The translations under genes were made by a program, and so were the position numbers. The notes below the pieces were generated by a model that was not told the origin of the DNA, ran no database searches, and saw nothing but the letters and a program-made list of their open reading frames with translations. Below are positions 6,989-13,873 of a DNA stretch of 13,925 nucleotides, one piece after another; the first letter of the stretch is position 1, and each line of letters begins with the position of its first letter. The stretch lies in the NCBI GenBank assembly GCA_035507915.1, contig DATJNS010000234.1:1-13925 (forward strand), read 5' to 3'. This stretch comes from JACQAI01 sp035507915. Its GTDB lineage: Bacteria; Pseudomonadota; Alphaproteobacteria; Elsterales; Elsteraceae.

Positions 6989-8236
6989 CTAATTCGGCCG
7001 CTGGTGAGGTTGCGGCGCGGCGGCCGCCGACCATTCCTTCAGCCACGACGGAAGCCGATCGCCGGGCATCGGCCGGCCGACGTGGTAACCCTGAACGCTG
7101 TCGATGCCGAACTCGAGCAGCTGCTCGACCACATCTGCGGTCTCGGCACCCTCGGCGACGGTCTTCAGACCCATCTCGCGGGCAAGATGCCCGACGGTCT
7201 TCACGATCGTGCGCGCGTCGCGCGACGTGCCCATGCCGCCGACGAAGGACTTGTCGATCTTGATCTCCGAGAACGGCGAGTTCTGCAACGCCTTGAGCGA
7301 CGAGAACCCGGTGCCGAAATCGTCCATGGCCAGGCGGAACCCTTTGAGCCGAAGCCGGGTCAGGATGTCCAACGTCACGGCTCCATCGTGCGCGGTTGCG
7401 CTCTCGGTTATCTCGAGCGTCAGCGCCGACGGCGCAGAGTCGCACTCCGCGACCACATCCAGGAGTCGGTCGGGAAAATCGCGCGAGCGCAGGTTCCGCG
7501 CCGAGACGTTCACCGCCATCGCGCTCGGCGCGGCGGTGCGCTTCAGGCGACGCGCCTGCGCGGTCGCGGCGCGCACGACCCACATGGAGATGCGGTCGAT
7601 GACCCCAGCGTCCTGCTCGCTGACGGGAATGAACCGATCCGGCATGACGAGGCCCAATTCCGGATGATCCCAGCGAATCAGCGCCTCGAACACCTGGACC
7701 GACCGGCATCGCAGGTCGACGATCGGCTGGAACTCGAGACGCAGCTCGCCGGCGGCGAGTCCCGCGTCGACACGCGCCGCCGAGATCGGTTCCCGCGACG
7801 ACCGGCCGTGATCGGCATCCGGCGGCGTGGCGCCGGCGGGTTCCCCGCGCGTGATCGACCCGATGACCTCGCCGATCTCCTCGAAAGTCGCCGGTTTGCT
7901 GAGCGTCGATCCAATGTGGAGCCCCAAGGAATTTCCGATCTCGCACGCGGCGTGCAACACACGGTCGTCGAATCCGCTCATCAGCACGATCGGTCCGTCG
8001 TAACCGGCTTCGTGCAGGAACCGCAGCTGATCGACCCCGTCCTCGTCGCCGAGATTGAGGTCGAGCATGATCCCGTCGGGTCGTCGCTCGGCGAGGCGCG
8101 CGCGGAACTCGAGAACCGTCGAGGCGTGCTCGGCGCACCAGCCGGAGCGCTTCGCGATCCTGACCAACAGACGGCCGATGCGAGCCTCGTCGTCCAGTAC
8201 GAGGAGAAGCGGGTTTGCTGGCTTGCTCATCACCAT
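6989..8236 (-). CDS. REC-EAL response regulator, predicted cyclic-di-GMP phosphodiesterase
   Basis: A 415-residue cytosolic protein of the RocR-like REC-EAL layout. Receiver about 8-130: DD at 15-16, phospho-acceptor D59 in MLDLNLGDEDG, S87 in LMSGFDD, K114 in TLSKP. EAL domain about 155-400: FEALIRW (E184), NVSARNL (N243), LEITES (E275), MDDFGTGFSSL (D305, D306), EIKIDKSF (K326), AEGAET (E362) and QGYHVGRPM (Q382). Every metal-binding and catalytic residue of active EAL phosphodiesterases is present, so it should hydrolyse c-di-GMP to pGpG when phosphorylated. ATG 8236 has GAGG five bases upstream; a second ATG at 8230 is possible. It is divergent from a hybrid histidine kinase, the obvious candidate phosphodonor (inference). 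The stop is directly followed by the fabI relic. Confidence 0.93.
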   Translation of the reverse strand: MVMSKPANPLLLVLDDEARIGRLLVRIAKRSGWCAEHASTVLEFRARLAERRPDGIMLDLNLGDEDGVDQLRFLHEAGYDGPIVLMSGFDDRVLHAACEIGNSLGLHIGSTLSKPATFEEIGEVIGSITRGEPAGATPPDADHGRSSREPISAARVDAGLAAGELRLEFQPIVDLRCRSVQVFEALIRWDHPELGLVMPDRFIPVSEQDAGVIDRISMWVVRAATAQARRLKRTAAPSAMAVNVSARNLRSRDFPDRLLDVVAECDSAPSALTLEITESATAHDGAVTLDILTRLRLKGFRLAMDDFGTGFSSLKALQNSPFSEIKIDKSFVGGMGTSRDARTIVKTVGHLAREMGLKTVAEGAETADVVEQLLEFGIDSVQGYHVGRPMPGDRLPSWLKEWSAAAAPQPHQRPN

Positions 8237-8341
8237 CCAGGCCTCGCGAAAGCTCGGTGCCGAACGATCGCGCGCGCATTCGTACGCAGGGACACGATGC
8301 CGACGATCTCCCAGCGATCATCGCGCAGCGGCGGTCCGGTG

Positions 8342-8370
8342 CCACGTTCATTTCGGTGAATTATTGTCAA
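8342..8370 (-). promoter_or_regulatory. Possible sigma-70-type promoter for the EAL regulator
   Basis: The minus strand carries an exact TTGACA at 8370-8365. With a 17-bp spacer the -10 would be ACGTGG, a poor match, so activation by another factor may be needed. It would give a leader of roughly 100 nt. Confidence 0.3.
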
Positions 8371-8400
8371 CGCGGGCTGACACGCCGACCCGAGCCCGCG
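8371..8400. repeat. Perfect 8-bp inverted repeat with 14-bp spacer; candidate operator
   Basis: CGCGGGCT at 8371-8378 and AGCCCGCG at 8393-8400 are exact reverse complements. The repeat directly abuts the TTGACA of the predicted minus-strand promoter and lies between two divergent signalling genes, a typical place for a shared regulator site. It could also fold as RNA in the kinase transcript if that starts upstream. Confidence 0.45.
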
Positions 8401-8610
8401 CGATCTCACGATTTCTTACATAACTTGACGAGTAGCCGCCGCGCTCAGCGGCTAGACAGATCGCATATCCATCGCGTGGCGGAGGTCTCGGCTCGGATGT
8501 CCCGAAGCGATCGGGCGCGCCATGTCAGCGGCTGCGACTCTCGCCGGTCCGCCAGGCACCTCCGGGCCGGACGAGATCGCGGTCCAGCCCGTCCCGAGGC
8601 GCTCTAGGCC

Positions 8611-10941
8611 ATGCCGGGCTCGTCTTCCGACCGATCGGTCGACGCGCGCTTCCGACCCCGCGCATGGCTGCCGAGCATCACGCTCCGATGGCGCCTCGTC
8701 TCGCTGGTGATCGGCAGCATCGTACCGCTGCTCGCGTTCAGCCTTCTGCTCCAGTCTTGGGCCTACGAGACCAGCGTGTCGACCACGAGAACGCGCACCC
8801 TGGCGTTGGCGCACAGCATGTCGCTCGCGGTCGCGCGCGAGTTGGATGGCTGCATCACCGGGCTGCGCGTCTTGGCGAGCGCACCCGCGCTGCAAGGCCG
8901 CCAGCTCGACCTCGACGGCGCGCGTCGGCGCGCCGAGGCGCTCGCCGCGGGGTTTCCCGGATCCAGCGTGGTTCTATTGCAGGTGGACGGCACGCAGCTC
9001 GTGAACACGCGGATGCCGCCGGGTGCGCCGTTGCCGAGGCGTACGGAATTGGACACGACGAGGCAGGTGTTCGCGACCGGCCGCGCGGCCGTCTCCGGCA
9101 TCTACGACTCCACGACGGACGGCCGGCTGGTCGTCGCCGTCGATGTACCGGTGACGCGCGCGGACGGCAGCGTCGCTTTCGTGGTGTCGATGCATCCGGG
9201 CCTCGCAACCTTCGAAAACCTGATCCGCCGCGCGCAGCTGCCGGCCGACTGGGTCGTCATCGTCCTCGACCAGCACGGCCGCATCATCGCGCGTCAGCCA
9301 AATGCGGGACTGTTCATCGGACGGAAGGCGGCGCTCGGGCCGCACGACGACTTGACGCGCGAACCCGAAGGTTTCTTGGAGGACCGCGAGTCTCTCGAGG
9401 GCGTCAAATCCATGCGGGTGTTCAGCCGCACCCCGCCCTATGATTGGACGGTCGGGATCGGCGTCCCGCGCACCGAGCTGATCGCTCCCGCCCGCTCCGA
9501 AGCGATCCGCACGATCGTGGTCGGTCTGATCTTGCTGGCCTTGTGCGTCGCGTACGCACTCTATGCCGCGCAGGGCATCGCCCGCCCGATCGCCTCCCTG
9601 CACAAGTTCGCGGCGGTTCGCGATTCGGCGCCGATGCTTTCCCCTGCGACGACCGGATTGCGCGAGGTGGACGAAGTCACCGAGGCCTTGCGGAACGCCG
9701 AGGCCGATCGACGGCGGAGCCGGGACGAGGAGCAGCGGGCCAGGGCGGATCTGCAGGCCAGCGAGGAGCAGCTCCGTCAATCGCAGAAGATGGAGGCGAT
9801 CGGCCAGCTGACCGGCGGCCTCGCGCACGACTTCAACAATCTGCTTCTCGTCATCATCGGCAACCTCGGCCTCCTGCGCGAGGAGGCGAAGGACAATCGC
9901 GACGTCATGGAGCTGGCGGGGGAGGCCCTCGAGGCTGCGCAGCACGGCGGCGAACTCACGCGTAGCCTGCTCGCCTTCGCACGGCGCCAGCCCCTGCAGC
10001 CCCGCAGGATCGAACTCAACGCGTTGGTGAGAGAGATGACCGTGCTCCTGAGGCGAACCCTCGGCGAGCAGATCGAGATCGCCCTGGAACTCGAGCCCGA
10101 CGCGTGGCCGGTCGTCGCCGATCCGGTTCAGCTGCAGTCGGCGCTCGCCAACCTCGCGACCAACGCGCGCGACGCAATGCCGAAGGGCGGCAGGCTGACC
10201 ATCGCGACCGACAACCGACGGCTCGACGAGGATTACGCATCCCAGCATCTCGAGGTGGCGCCCGGCGAGTACGCCATGCTTCAGGTCAGCGACACCGGCA
10301 TCGGCATGTCGCCGGACGTCCTGGCCAAGGTGTTCGAGCCGTTCTTCACCACCAAGGGGCGCGGCGAAGGCACCGGGCTCGGCCTCTCCATGGTGTTCGG
10401 TTTCGTGAAGCAGTCCGGTGGGCACATCAACGTCTATAGCGAGGTCGGCGTCGGCACGACGTTCCGACTGTACCTGCCGCGCGATTGCGGCGACGCGGAA
10501 CCAAACGTCGATACCGGCGTGACGGACACGCCGCGGGGCCGCGGCGAGCGCGTGCTCGTGGTCGAGGATAATCCGGCGCTGCGCCGCCTCGTGGTTCGGC
10601 AGCTCGGCCAGCTCGGCTATCGCGTCGACGGCGTCGAGAACGCGGCGGCGGCCCTCGAGCGGCTCGAGGAAATTGGAGACGTCGACCTCGTGTTTACCGA
10701 CGTCGTGATGGCGGGCAAGGTCGACGGGCACGACCTCGCGCGCGTCGTGCTGGCGCGCTGGCCGGCGATCCGGGTCGTGATGACGTCGGGCTTCCCGGAC
10801 CCCGAGGCGAGCGGCCGTGGCCTCCCGGCGCCCAACGTCCACCTGTTGAGCAAGCCCTACCTGAAGGAAGAGCTCGCACGCGTGCTGCGCGAGGTCCTCG
10901 ACGGTCCCGCCGATGCGCCGGCGGCCGGCGTCACGCCATGA
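8611..10941 (+). CDS. Hybrid sensor histidine kinase (Cache-like sensor, HisKA, HATPase, C-terminal REC)
   Basis: Inner-membrane kinase of 776 residues. A basic N-terminus precedes membrane segment 29-49; extracytoplasmic Cache-like sensor about 50-297 (DWVVIVLDQHGRIIARQ, YDWTVGIGVP); second membrane segment about 299-320; short HAMP-like linker and a charged probable coiled coil (about 355-395); HisKA with LTGGLAHDFNNLL (H406); HATPase with NLATNARDAMPKGG, DTGIGM (561-566), EPFFTT and GEGTGLGLSMVFGFVKQSGG; then a receiver (647-762) with VEDN, D697 in FTDVVM, MTSG and K748 in LSKPY. There is no PAS domain, unlike the kinase at 1787-4066. An in-frame TAG two codons before the ATG fixes 8611 as the earliest start; only a weak GAGG lies upstream. 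The last residues (GVTP) are encoded on the complement of the fabI stop, an 11-bp tail-to-tail overlap. The likely partner is the divergent REC-EAL protein. Confidence 0.93.
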   Translation: MPGSSSDRSVDARFRPRAWLPSITLRWRLVSLVIGSIVPLLAFSLLLQSWAYETSVSTTRTRTLALAHSMSLAVARELDGCITGLRVLASAPALQGRQLDLDGARRRAEALAAGFPGSSVVLLQVDGTQLVNTRMPPGAPLPRRTELDTTRQVFATGRAAVSGIYDSTTDGRLVVAVDVPVTRADGSVAFVVSMHPGLATFENLIRRAQLPADWVVIVLDQHGRIIARQPNAGLFIGRKAALGPHDDLTREPEGFLEDRESLEGVKSMRVFSRTPPYDWTVGIGVPRTELIAPARSEAIRTIVVGLILLALCVAYALYAAQGIARPIASLHKFAAVRDSAPMLSPATTGLREVDEVTEALRNAEADRRRSRDEEQRARADLQASEEQLRQSQKMEAIGQLTGGLAHDFNNLLLVIIGNLGLLREEAKDNRDVMELAGEALEAAQHGGELTRSLLAFARRQPLQPRRIELNALVREMTVLLRRTLGEQIEIALELEPDAWPVVADPVQLQSALANLATNARDAMPKGGRLTIATDNRRLDEDYASQHLEVAPGEYAMLQVSDTGIGMSPDVLAKVFEPFFTTKGRGEGTGLGLSMVFGFVKQSGGHINVYSEVGVGTTFRLYLPRDCGDAEPNVDTGVTDTPRGRGERVLVVEDNPALRRLVVRQLGQLGYRVDGVENAAAALERLEEIGDVDLVFTDVVMAGKVDGHDLARVVLARWPAIRVVMTSGFPDPEASGRGLPAPNVHLLSKPYLKEELARVLREVLDGPADAPAAGVTP

Positions 10942-10961
10942 TGTGGTAGCCGCCGTCGACG
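10927..10961. repeat. 35-bp direct repeat, copy 2 (3' end of intact fabI)
   Basis: Identical to 6869-6903 in the same orientation, 4058 bp away. This copy includes the real fabI stop, four bases beyond it, and the stop codon of the converging hybrid kinase. Confidence 0.9.
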
Positions 10962-11707
10962 AACGTGACGTCGCCGGTCATGTGGCGCGCCGCGTCGCTG
11001 GCCAGAAAGGTCGCGATCGCGCCGATGTCGTCGACGTCGACCAGCTGGTGCTCGGGCGCGCTGCTGGCGGTGCGCTGCATCAGCTCATCGAAGCGCTCGA
11101 TGCCGGACGCGGCGCGGGTTTTCAGCGGCCCGGGCGACAAGGCGTGGACGCGAATGCCGGCGCCGCCCAGCTCCGCCGCCATGTAGCGCGCGACGCTCTC
11201 GAGCGCCGCCTTCACCGGGCCCATGACGTTGTAGTGCTCGACCACCTTCTCCGAGCCGTAGAACGACACGGTGATGAGCGCGCCGCCGGCCGGCATCAAG
11301 GGCTCGGCCAGGCGCGCCATGCGGATGAAGGAATGGCACGACACGTCGAGCGCGGCCAGGAAGCCGTCGCGCGAGCAATCGACCACCCGGCTGTGCAGGT
11401 CCTCCTTGGGCGCCCAGGCGATCGAGTGCAGCACGAAATCCAGGCGACCCCAGCGGCGCTGCGCCGCCGCGAAGACGGCCTCGAGCTGGCCCGGCTCGCG
11501 AACGTCGCAGGGCAGGATCACGGGACAGGCGAGCGCCTCGGCCAACGGCCGGACGTGAGGCTCGGCCTTGGCGTTCAGGTAGGTGACGCCGAGCTCGGCG
11601 CCGGCCGCGTGGAACGCGCGCGCGCAGCCGTAGGCGATCGAGCTGTCGTTGGCGATGCCGACGACGAGCCCGCGTTTGCCGTTCAGCAGATCCTTGAGCA
11701 CGATCAT
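10931..11707 (-). CDS. fabI: Enoyl-[acyl-carrier-protein] reductase (NADH), FabI-like
   Basis: Cytosolic SDR-type enzyme of 258 residues that reduces the enoyl-ACP double bond in the last step of each fatty-acid elongation cycle. Seen: the FabI cofactor signature GLVVGIANDSSIAYGCARAF (13-32), CDV at 67-69, LHSIAWAP (93-100), the catalytic Y159-x6-K166 in YNVMGPVK, SPGPLKTRAASGI (191-203) and the C-terminus VDGGYHIMA. The residue aligned with E. coli Tyr146 is F149, as in mycobacterial InhA, followed by Y150. ATG 11707 has GAGG seven bases upstream. The length matches the family. It lies 151 bp downstream of the nickel permease gene with nothing functional linking them. The genome may have another FabI; a role as a specialised or secondary enoyl reductase is possible. 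A truncated relative lies at 6873-6971. Confidence 0.92.
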   Translation of the reverse strand: MIVLKDLLNGKRGLVVGIANDSSIAYGCARAFHAAGAELGVTYLNAKAEPHVRPLAEALACPVILPCDVREPGQLEAVFAAAQRRWGRLDFVLHSIAWAPKEDLHSRVVDCSRDGFLAALDVSCHSFIRMARLAEPLMPAGGALITVSFYGSEKVVEHYNVMGPVKAALESVARYMAAELGGAGIRVHALSPGPLKTRAASGIERFDELMQRTASSAPEHQLVDVDDIGAIATFLASDAARHMTGDVTFVDGGYHIMA

Positions 11708-11858
11708 GCAGCGACCTCACCAAAGCTGGAGAAACCGGCAGGCGCCCACGGCAGGCGCGCGTGCAAGCCGCAGGCCACGGGCGACGGTGACGGGCGACGC
11801 GTCGCGGCCAGTATCCGGCATGACGATGACGAACGCGCGACGGCGCGCCCGTCGTCCG

Positions 11859-12899
<1,041 letters not shown>

Positions 12900-12948
12900 G
12901 GATACCTTCGTCGCGAGGGACGCGCGAGATGCGCGCGCATGTGACCAT

Positions 12949-12973
12949 CCGCATCCGGCGTCCGTCAATGCGG
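12949..12973. repeat. Small inverted repeat upstream of the nickel permease
   Basis: CCGCAT at 12949-12954 and ATGCGG at 12968-12973 are reverse complements separated by 13 bp. The pair lies in the 98-bp gap between the 56-aa gene and the permease, both minus strand, so it could be an operator for the permease or a weak terminator of the small gene. No T-run follows. Confidence 0.25.
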
Positions 12974-12997
12974 GACCGGTCGAGCTCCGCGATGGCG

Positions 12998-13168
12998 CTA
13001 TCGTGGGGTTCTGGCGGCGGTTGCCCGCGCGAAGGCGGCGTTGGCCTCGGCCAGCATCCTCTCGACGCTCGAACGCCGTTCGGGAGTCAAATCCTGTCTC
13101 AACAGCGCGCGATAATTCTCGATGTTCATCTGGACGATGATGGGGTCCTCGATGATGTCCTTGCCCAT
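12998..13168 (-). CDS. Small conserved-type hypothetical protein, 56 aa
   Basis: Not recognised as a named family. The minus strand from ATG 13168 reads MGKDIIEDPIIVQMNIENYR, then ALLRQDLTPERRSSVERML and an alanine-rich helix to a TAG at 12998-13000. The PIIVQMNIENYRALL beginning resembles small uncharacterised alphaproteobacterial proteins I recall, predicted to be mostly helical and soluble. Support for coding: ATG, a strong ribosome-binding site GGAGAGG eight bases upstream, balanced amino-acid use (I, N, M, E, Q) unlike the arginine-rich shadow frames around it, and a clean stop. It precedes the nickel permease on the same strand by 98 bp. The ribosome-binding site lies inside a perfect hairpin (13178-13194), so translation may be controlled. 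There is no membrane segment, signal peptide or cysteine. Confidence 0.75.
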   Translation of the reverse strand: MGKDIIEDPIIVQMNIENYRALLRQDLTPERRSSVERMLAEANAAFARATAARTPR

Positions 13169-13177
13169 GATGGCCGC

Positions 13178-13194
13178 CTCTCCGTGTCGGAGAG
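13178..13194 (-). promoter_or_regulatory. Hairpin enclosing the ribosome-binding site of the 56-aa gene
   Basis: On the minus strand CTCTCCG, loop ACA, CGGAGAG form a perfect 7-bp stem with a 3-nt loop. The second arm contains the Shine-Dalgarno GGAGAG of the gene starting at 13168. A folded leader would hide the ribosome-binding site. Whether this acts as a thermometer, a protein-binding site or simply a stable leader cannot be told from the sequence. Confidence 0.5.
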
Positions 13195-13366
13195 CGGGAG
13201 CGGATGCGCCTCTCGATCCGCGAGGTCGGCATCTCTCTCAGCCGGCGATTGCCCCGGTCGGTCGTGATCGCCGATGCCGCACCCTTGCACGGGCGCGCCG
13301 AGGGGTCGAGTCATTCCGTCGCAACCGATGGCGCGACGGCGCGGCAGCTCAGTTCGCCACTCTTCT
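13195..13366. other. Intergenic stretch without a recognised gene
   Basis: Together with the neighbouring hairpin and palindromic repeat this makes a gap of just over 300 bp between two minus-strand small genes. Open frames here are arginine- and serine-rich shadows and continue into the repeat. It must hold the promoter of the 56-aa gene, but no clear -35/-10 pair is visible. Confidence 0.4.
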
Positions 13367-13455
13367 CGTCATCCCCGCGACAGCGGGGATCCAGGAGTCG
13401 CGTGCGCGATGTCGGTGCGCGGGGCCCCTGGATGCCCGCTTGCGCGGGCATGACG
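13367..13455. repeat. REP-like palindromic intergenic repeat
   Basis: An 89-bp unit with two hairpins facing each other. The left arm has CCCCGC-GACA-GCGGGG (13373-13388) followed by ATCCAGG; the right arm has CCTGGAT then GCCCGC-TTGC-GCGGGC (13434-13449) and ATGACG, so the outer ends also pair (CGTCAT with ATGACG). This layout, often translated in shadow frames as IPATAGIQ or ACAGMT, is widely dispersed in alphaproteobacteria and other GC-rich proteobacteria. It lies 21 bp beyond the stop of the small gene at 13477-13671 and could help end or stabilise that transcript. Confidence 0.85.
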
Positions 13456-13476
13456 GTCCTTGTTGGTGATCCTGGC

Positions 13477-13671
13477 CTACCGCGACCGGCGAAGCCGCTG
13501 CAGCTCGCGGACCGCCCAGCCGACGTGGCGCCACAGGGTGGCGCCTTCGAGCTCGCCGTGGCGAGAATGCTCGCGCGCGCGCGCCTCCATGATCGCCGCC
13601 GCCGTCGGGCCGTAATGATCGAGCGCGTGCTCGGCGATCGCGACGATGTGGGCGAGCTCGGACACCGCCAT
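13477..13671 (-). CDS. Small hypothetical protein, about 64 aa
   Basis: Not recognised as a named family. From ATG 13671 the product starts MAVSELAHIVAIAEHALDHY, continues with GPTAAAIMEARAREHSRHGE, and ends in RHVGWAVRELQRLRRSR. It is a small, helical, probably soluble protein with several histidines (about six). The composition is less arginine-biased than shadow frames, which supports coding. Start is uncertain: GAAGG lies only one base before ATG 13671 but seven bases before a GTG at 13665, which would be better spaced (62 aa). An upstream TTG at 13713 overlaps the FNR-type box and is unlikely. The gene is divergent from the truncated gene at the right edge, with the box between them. Whether the box also controls this gene is doubtful, because the implied start of transcription would fall at its own start codon. 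Confidence 0.6.
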   Translation of the reverse strand: MAVSELAHIVAIAEHALDHYGPTAAAIMEARAREHSRHGELEGATLWRHVGWAVRELQRLRRSR

Positions 13672-13699
13672 ACCTTCGTGACGGCTCGGTGTCGGTCCA

Positions 13700-13713
13700 T
13701 TGATCCAGATCAA
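13700..13713. promoter_or_regulatory. Perfect FNR/FixK-type box (TTGAT-N4-ATCAA)
   Basis: TTGATCCAGATCAA is an exact symmetrical consensus site; with its flanking bases the arms extend to six (ATTGAT/ATCAAT). The centre is at 13706.5. For the plus-strand gene starting at 13874, a class II arrangement predicts transcription from about 13748, and TACGTA at 13733-13738 lies close to the expected -10. This would leave a 5' leader of about 125 nt. It indicates low-oxygen control of the right-hand gene. Confidence 0.78.
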
Positions 13714-13756
13714 TCCTCGCCGTACGGGAATCTACGTACGTGCGCGCCGCCAGGCT

Positions 13757-13772
13757 TCACGTGATTGTCACG
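13757..13772. repeat. Overlapping small palindromes in the leader of the right-hand gene
   Basis: TCACGTGA (13757-13764) is self-complementary, and CGTGA-TTG-TCACG (13760-13772) forms a second inverted repeat sharing its bases. They lie just past the predicted FNR-dependent transcription start, so they could be an operator for a second regulator or an RNA hairpin with two alternative pairings. Confidence 0.3.
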
Positions 13773-13873
13773 CAGCGCCGGCAAACTCCTGGCAGCGTAG
13801 GTACAAGTCCTAACTGATCCCGCGCCGGCGGCCTCTCTACCGTCTCTCACACACCGAACGGGTGGAGGGCGAC

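Larger units (their letters stand above)
8237..8610. other. 374-bp divergent promoter region between the EAL regulator and the hybrid kinase
   Basis: No protein-coding gene is convincing here. The part from about 8355 to 8430 is more AT-rich than its surroundings, which fits a regulatory segment. It holds a TTGACA hexamer on the minus strand (8370-8365), a perfect 8-bp inverted repeat at 8371-8400, a TTGACG on the plus strand at 8425, and a small hairpin AGCCGC/GCGGCT at 8434-8453. The stretch from 8460 to 8610 looks like untranslated leader of the kinase gene; an in-frame TAG at 8605 closes that frame just before the kinase ATG. Confidence 0.5.

Noticed and set aside
6873..8351. Minus-strand open frame of 492 codons that ends with FabI-like residues
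   Set aside because: Most of it is an out-of-frame reading of the EAL regulator. Only the last 30 or so residues are meaningful, and they are the fabI relic, so it is not a fusion protein.
8425..8453. Plus-strand TTGACG at 8425 as a -35 for the hybrid kinase
   Set aside because: No -10-like hexamer at 16-18 bp; the nearest TAGAC-type match is 21-22 bp away.
8974..10842. Minus-strand open frame of 622 codons opposite the hybrid kinase
   Set aside because: Shadow of the kinase frame; no recognisable motif.
6869..10961. A complete mobile element between the repeats
   Set aside because: No integrase, transposase, terminal inverted repeats or short target duplication was found, and the repeats are clearly fabI coding sequence. 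Only the duplication itself is supported.
11708..11858. Terminator for the nickel permease in the gap before fabI
   Set aside because: Only a 5-bp GACGG/CCGTC stem at 11839-11853 without a T-run; too weak to call.
13311..13700. Minus-strand open frame of 129 codons across the palindromic repeat
   Set aside because: It is read through the REP-like element (typical shadow peptides) and out of frame with the more plausible small gene at 13477-13671.
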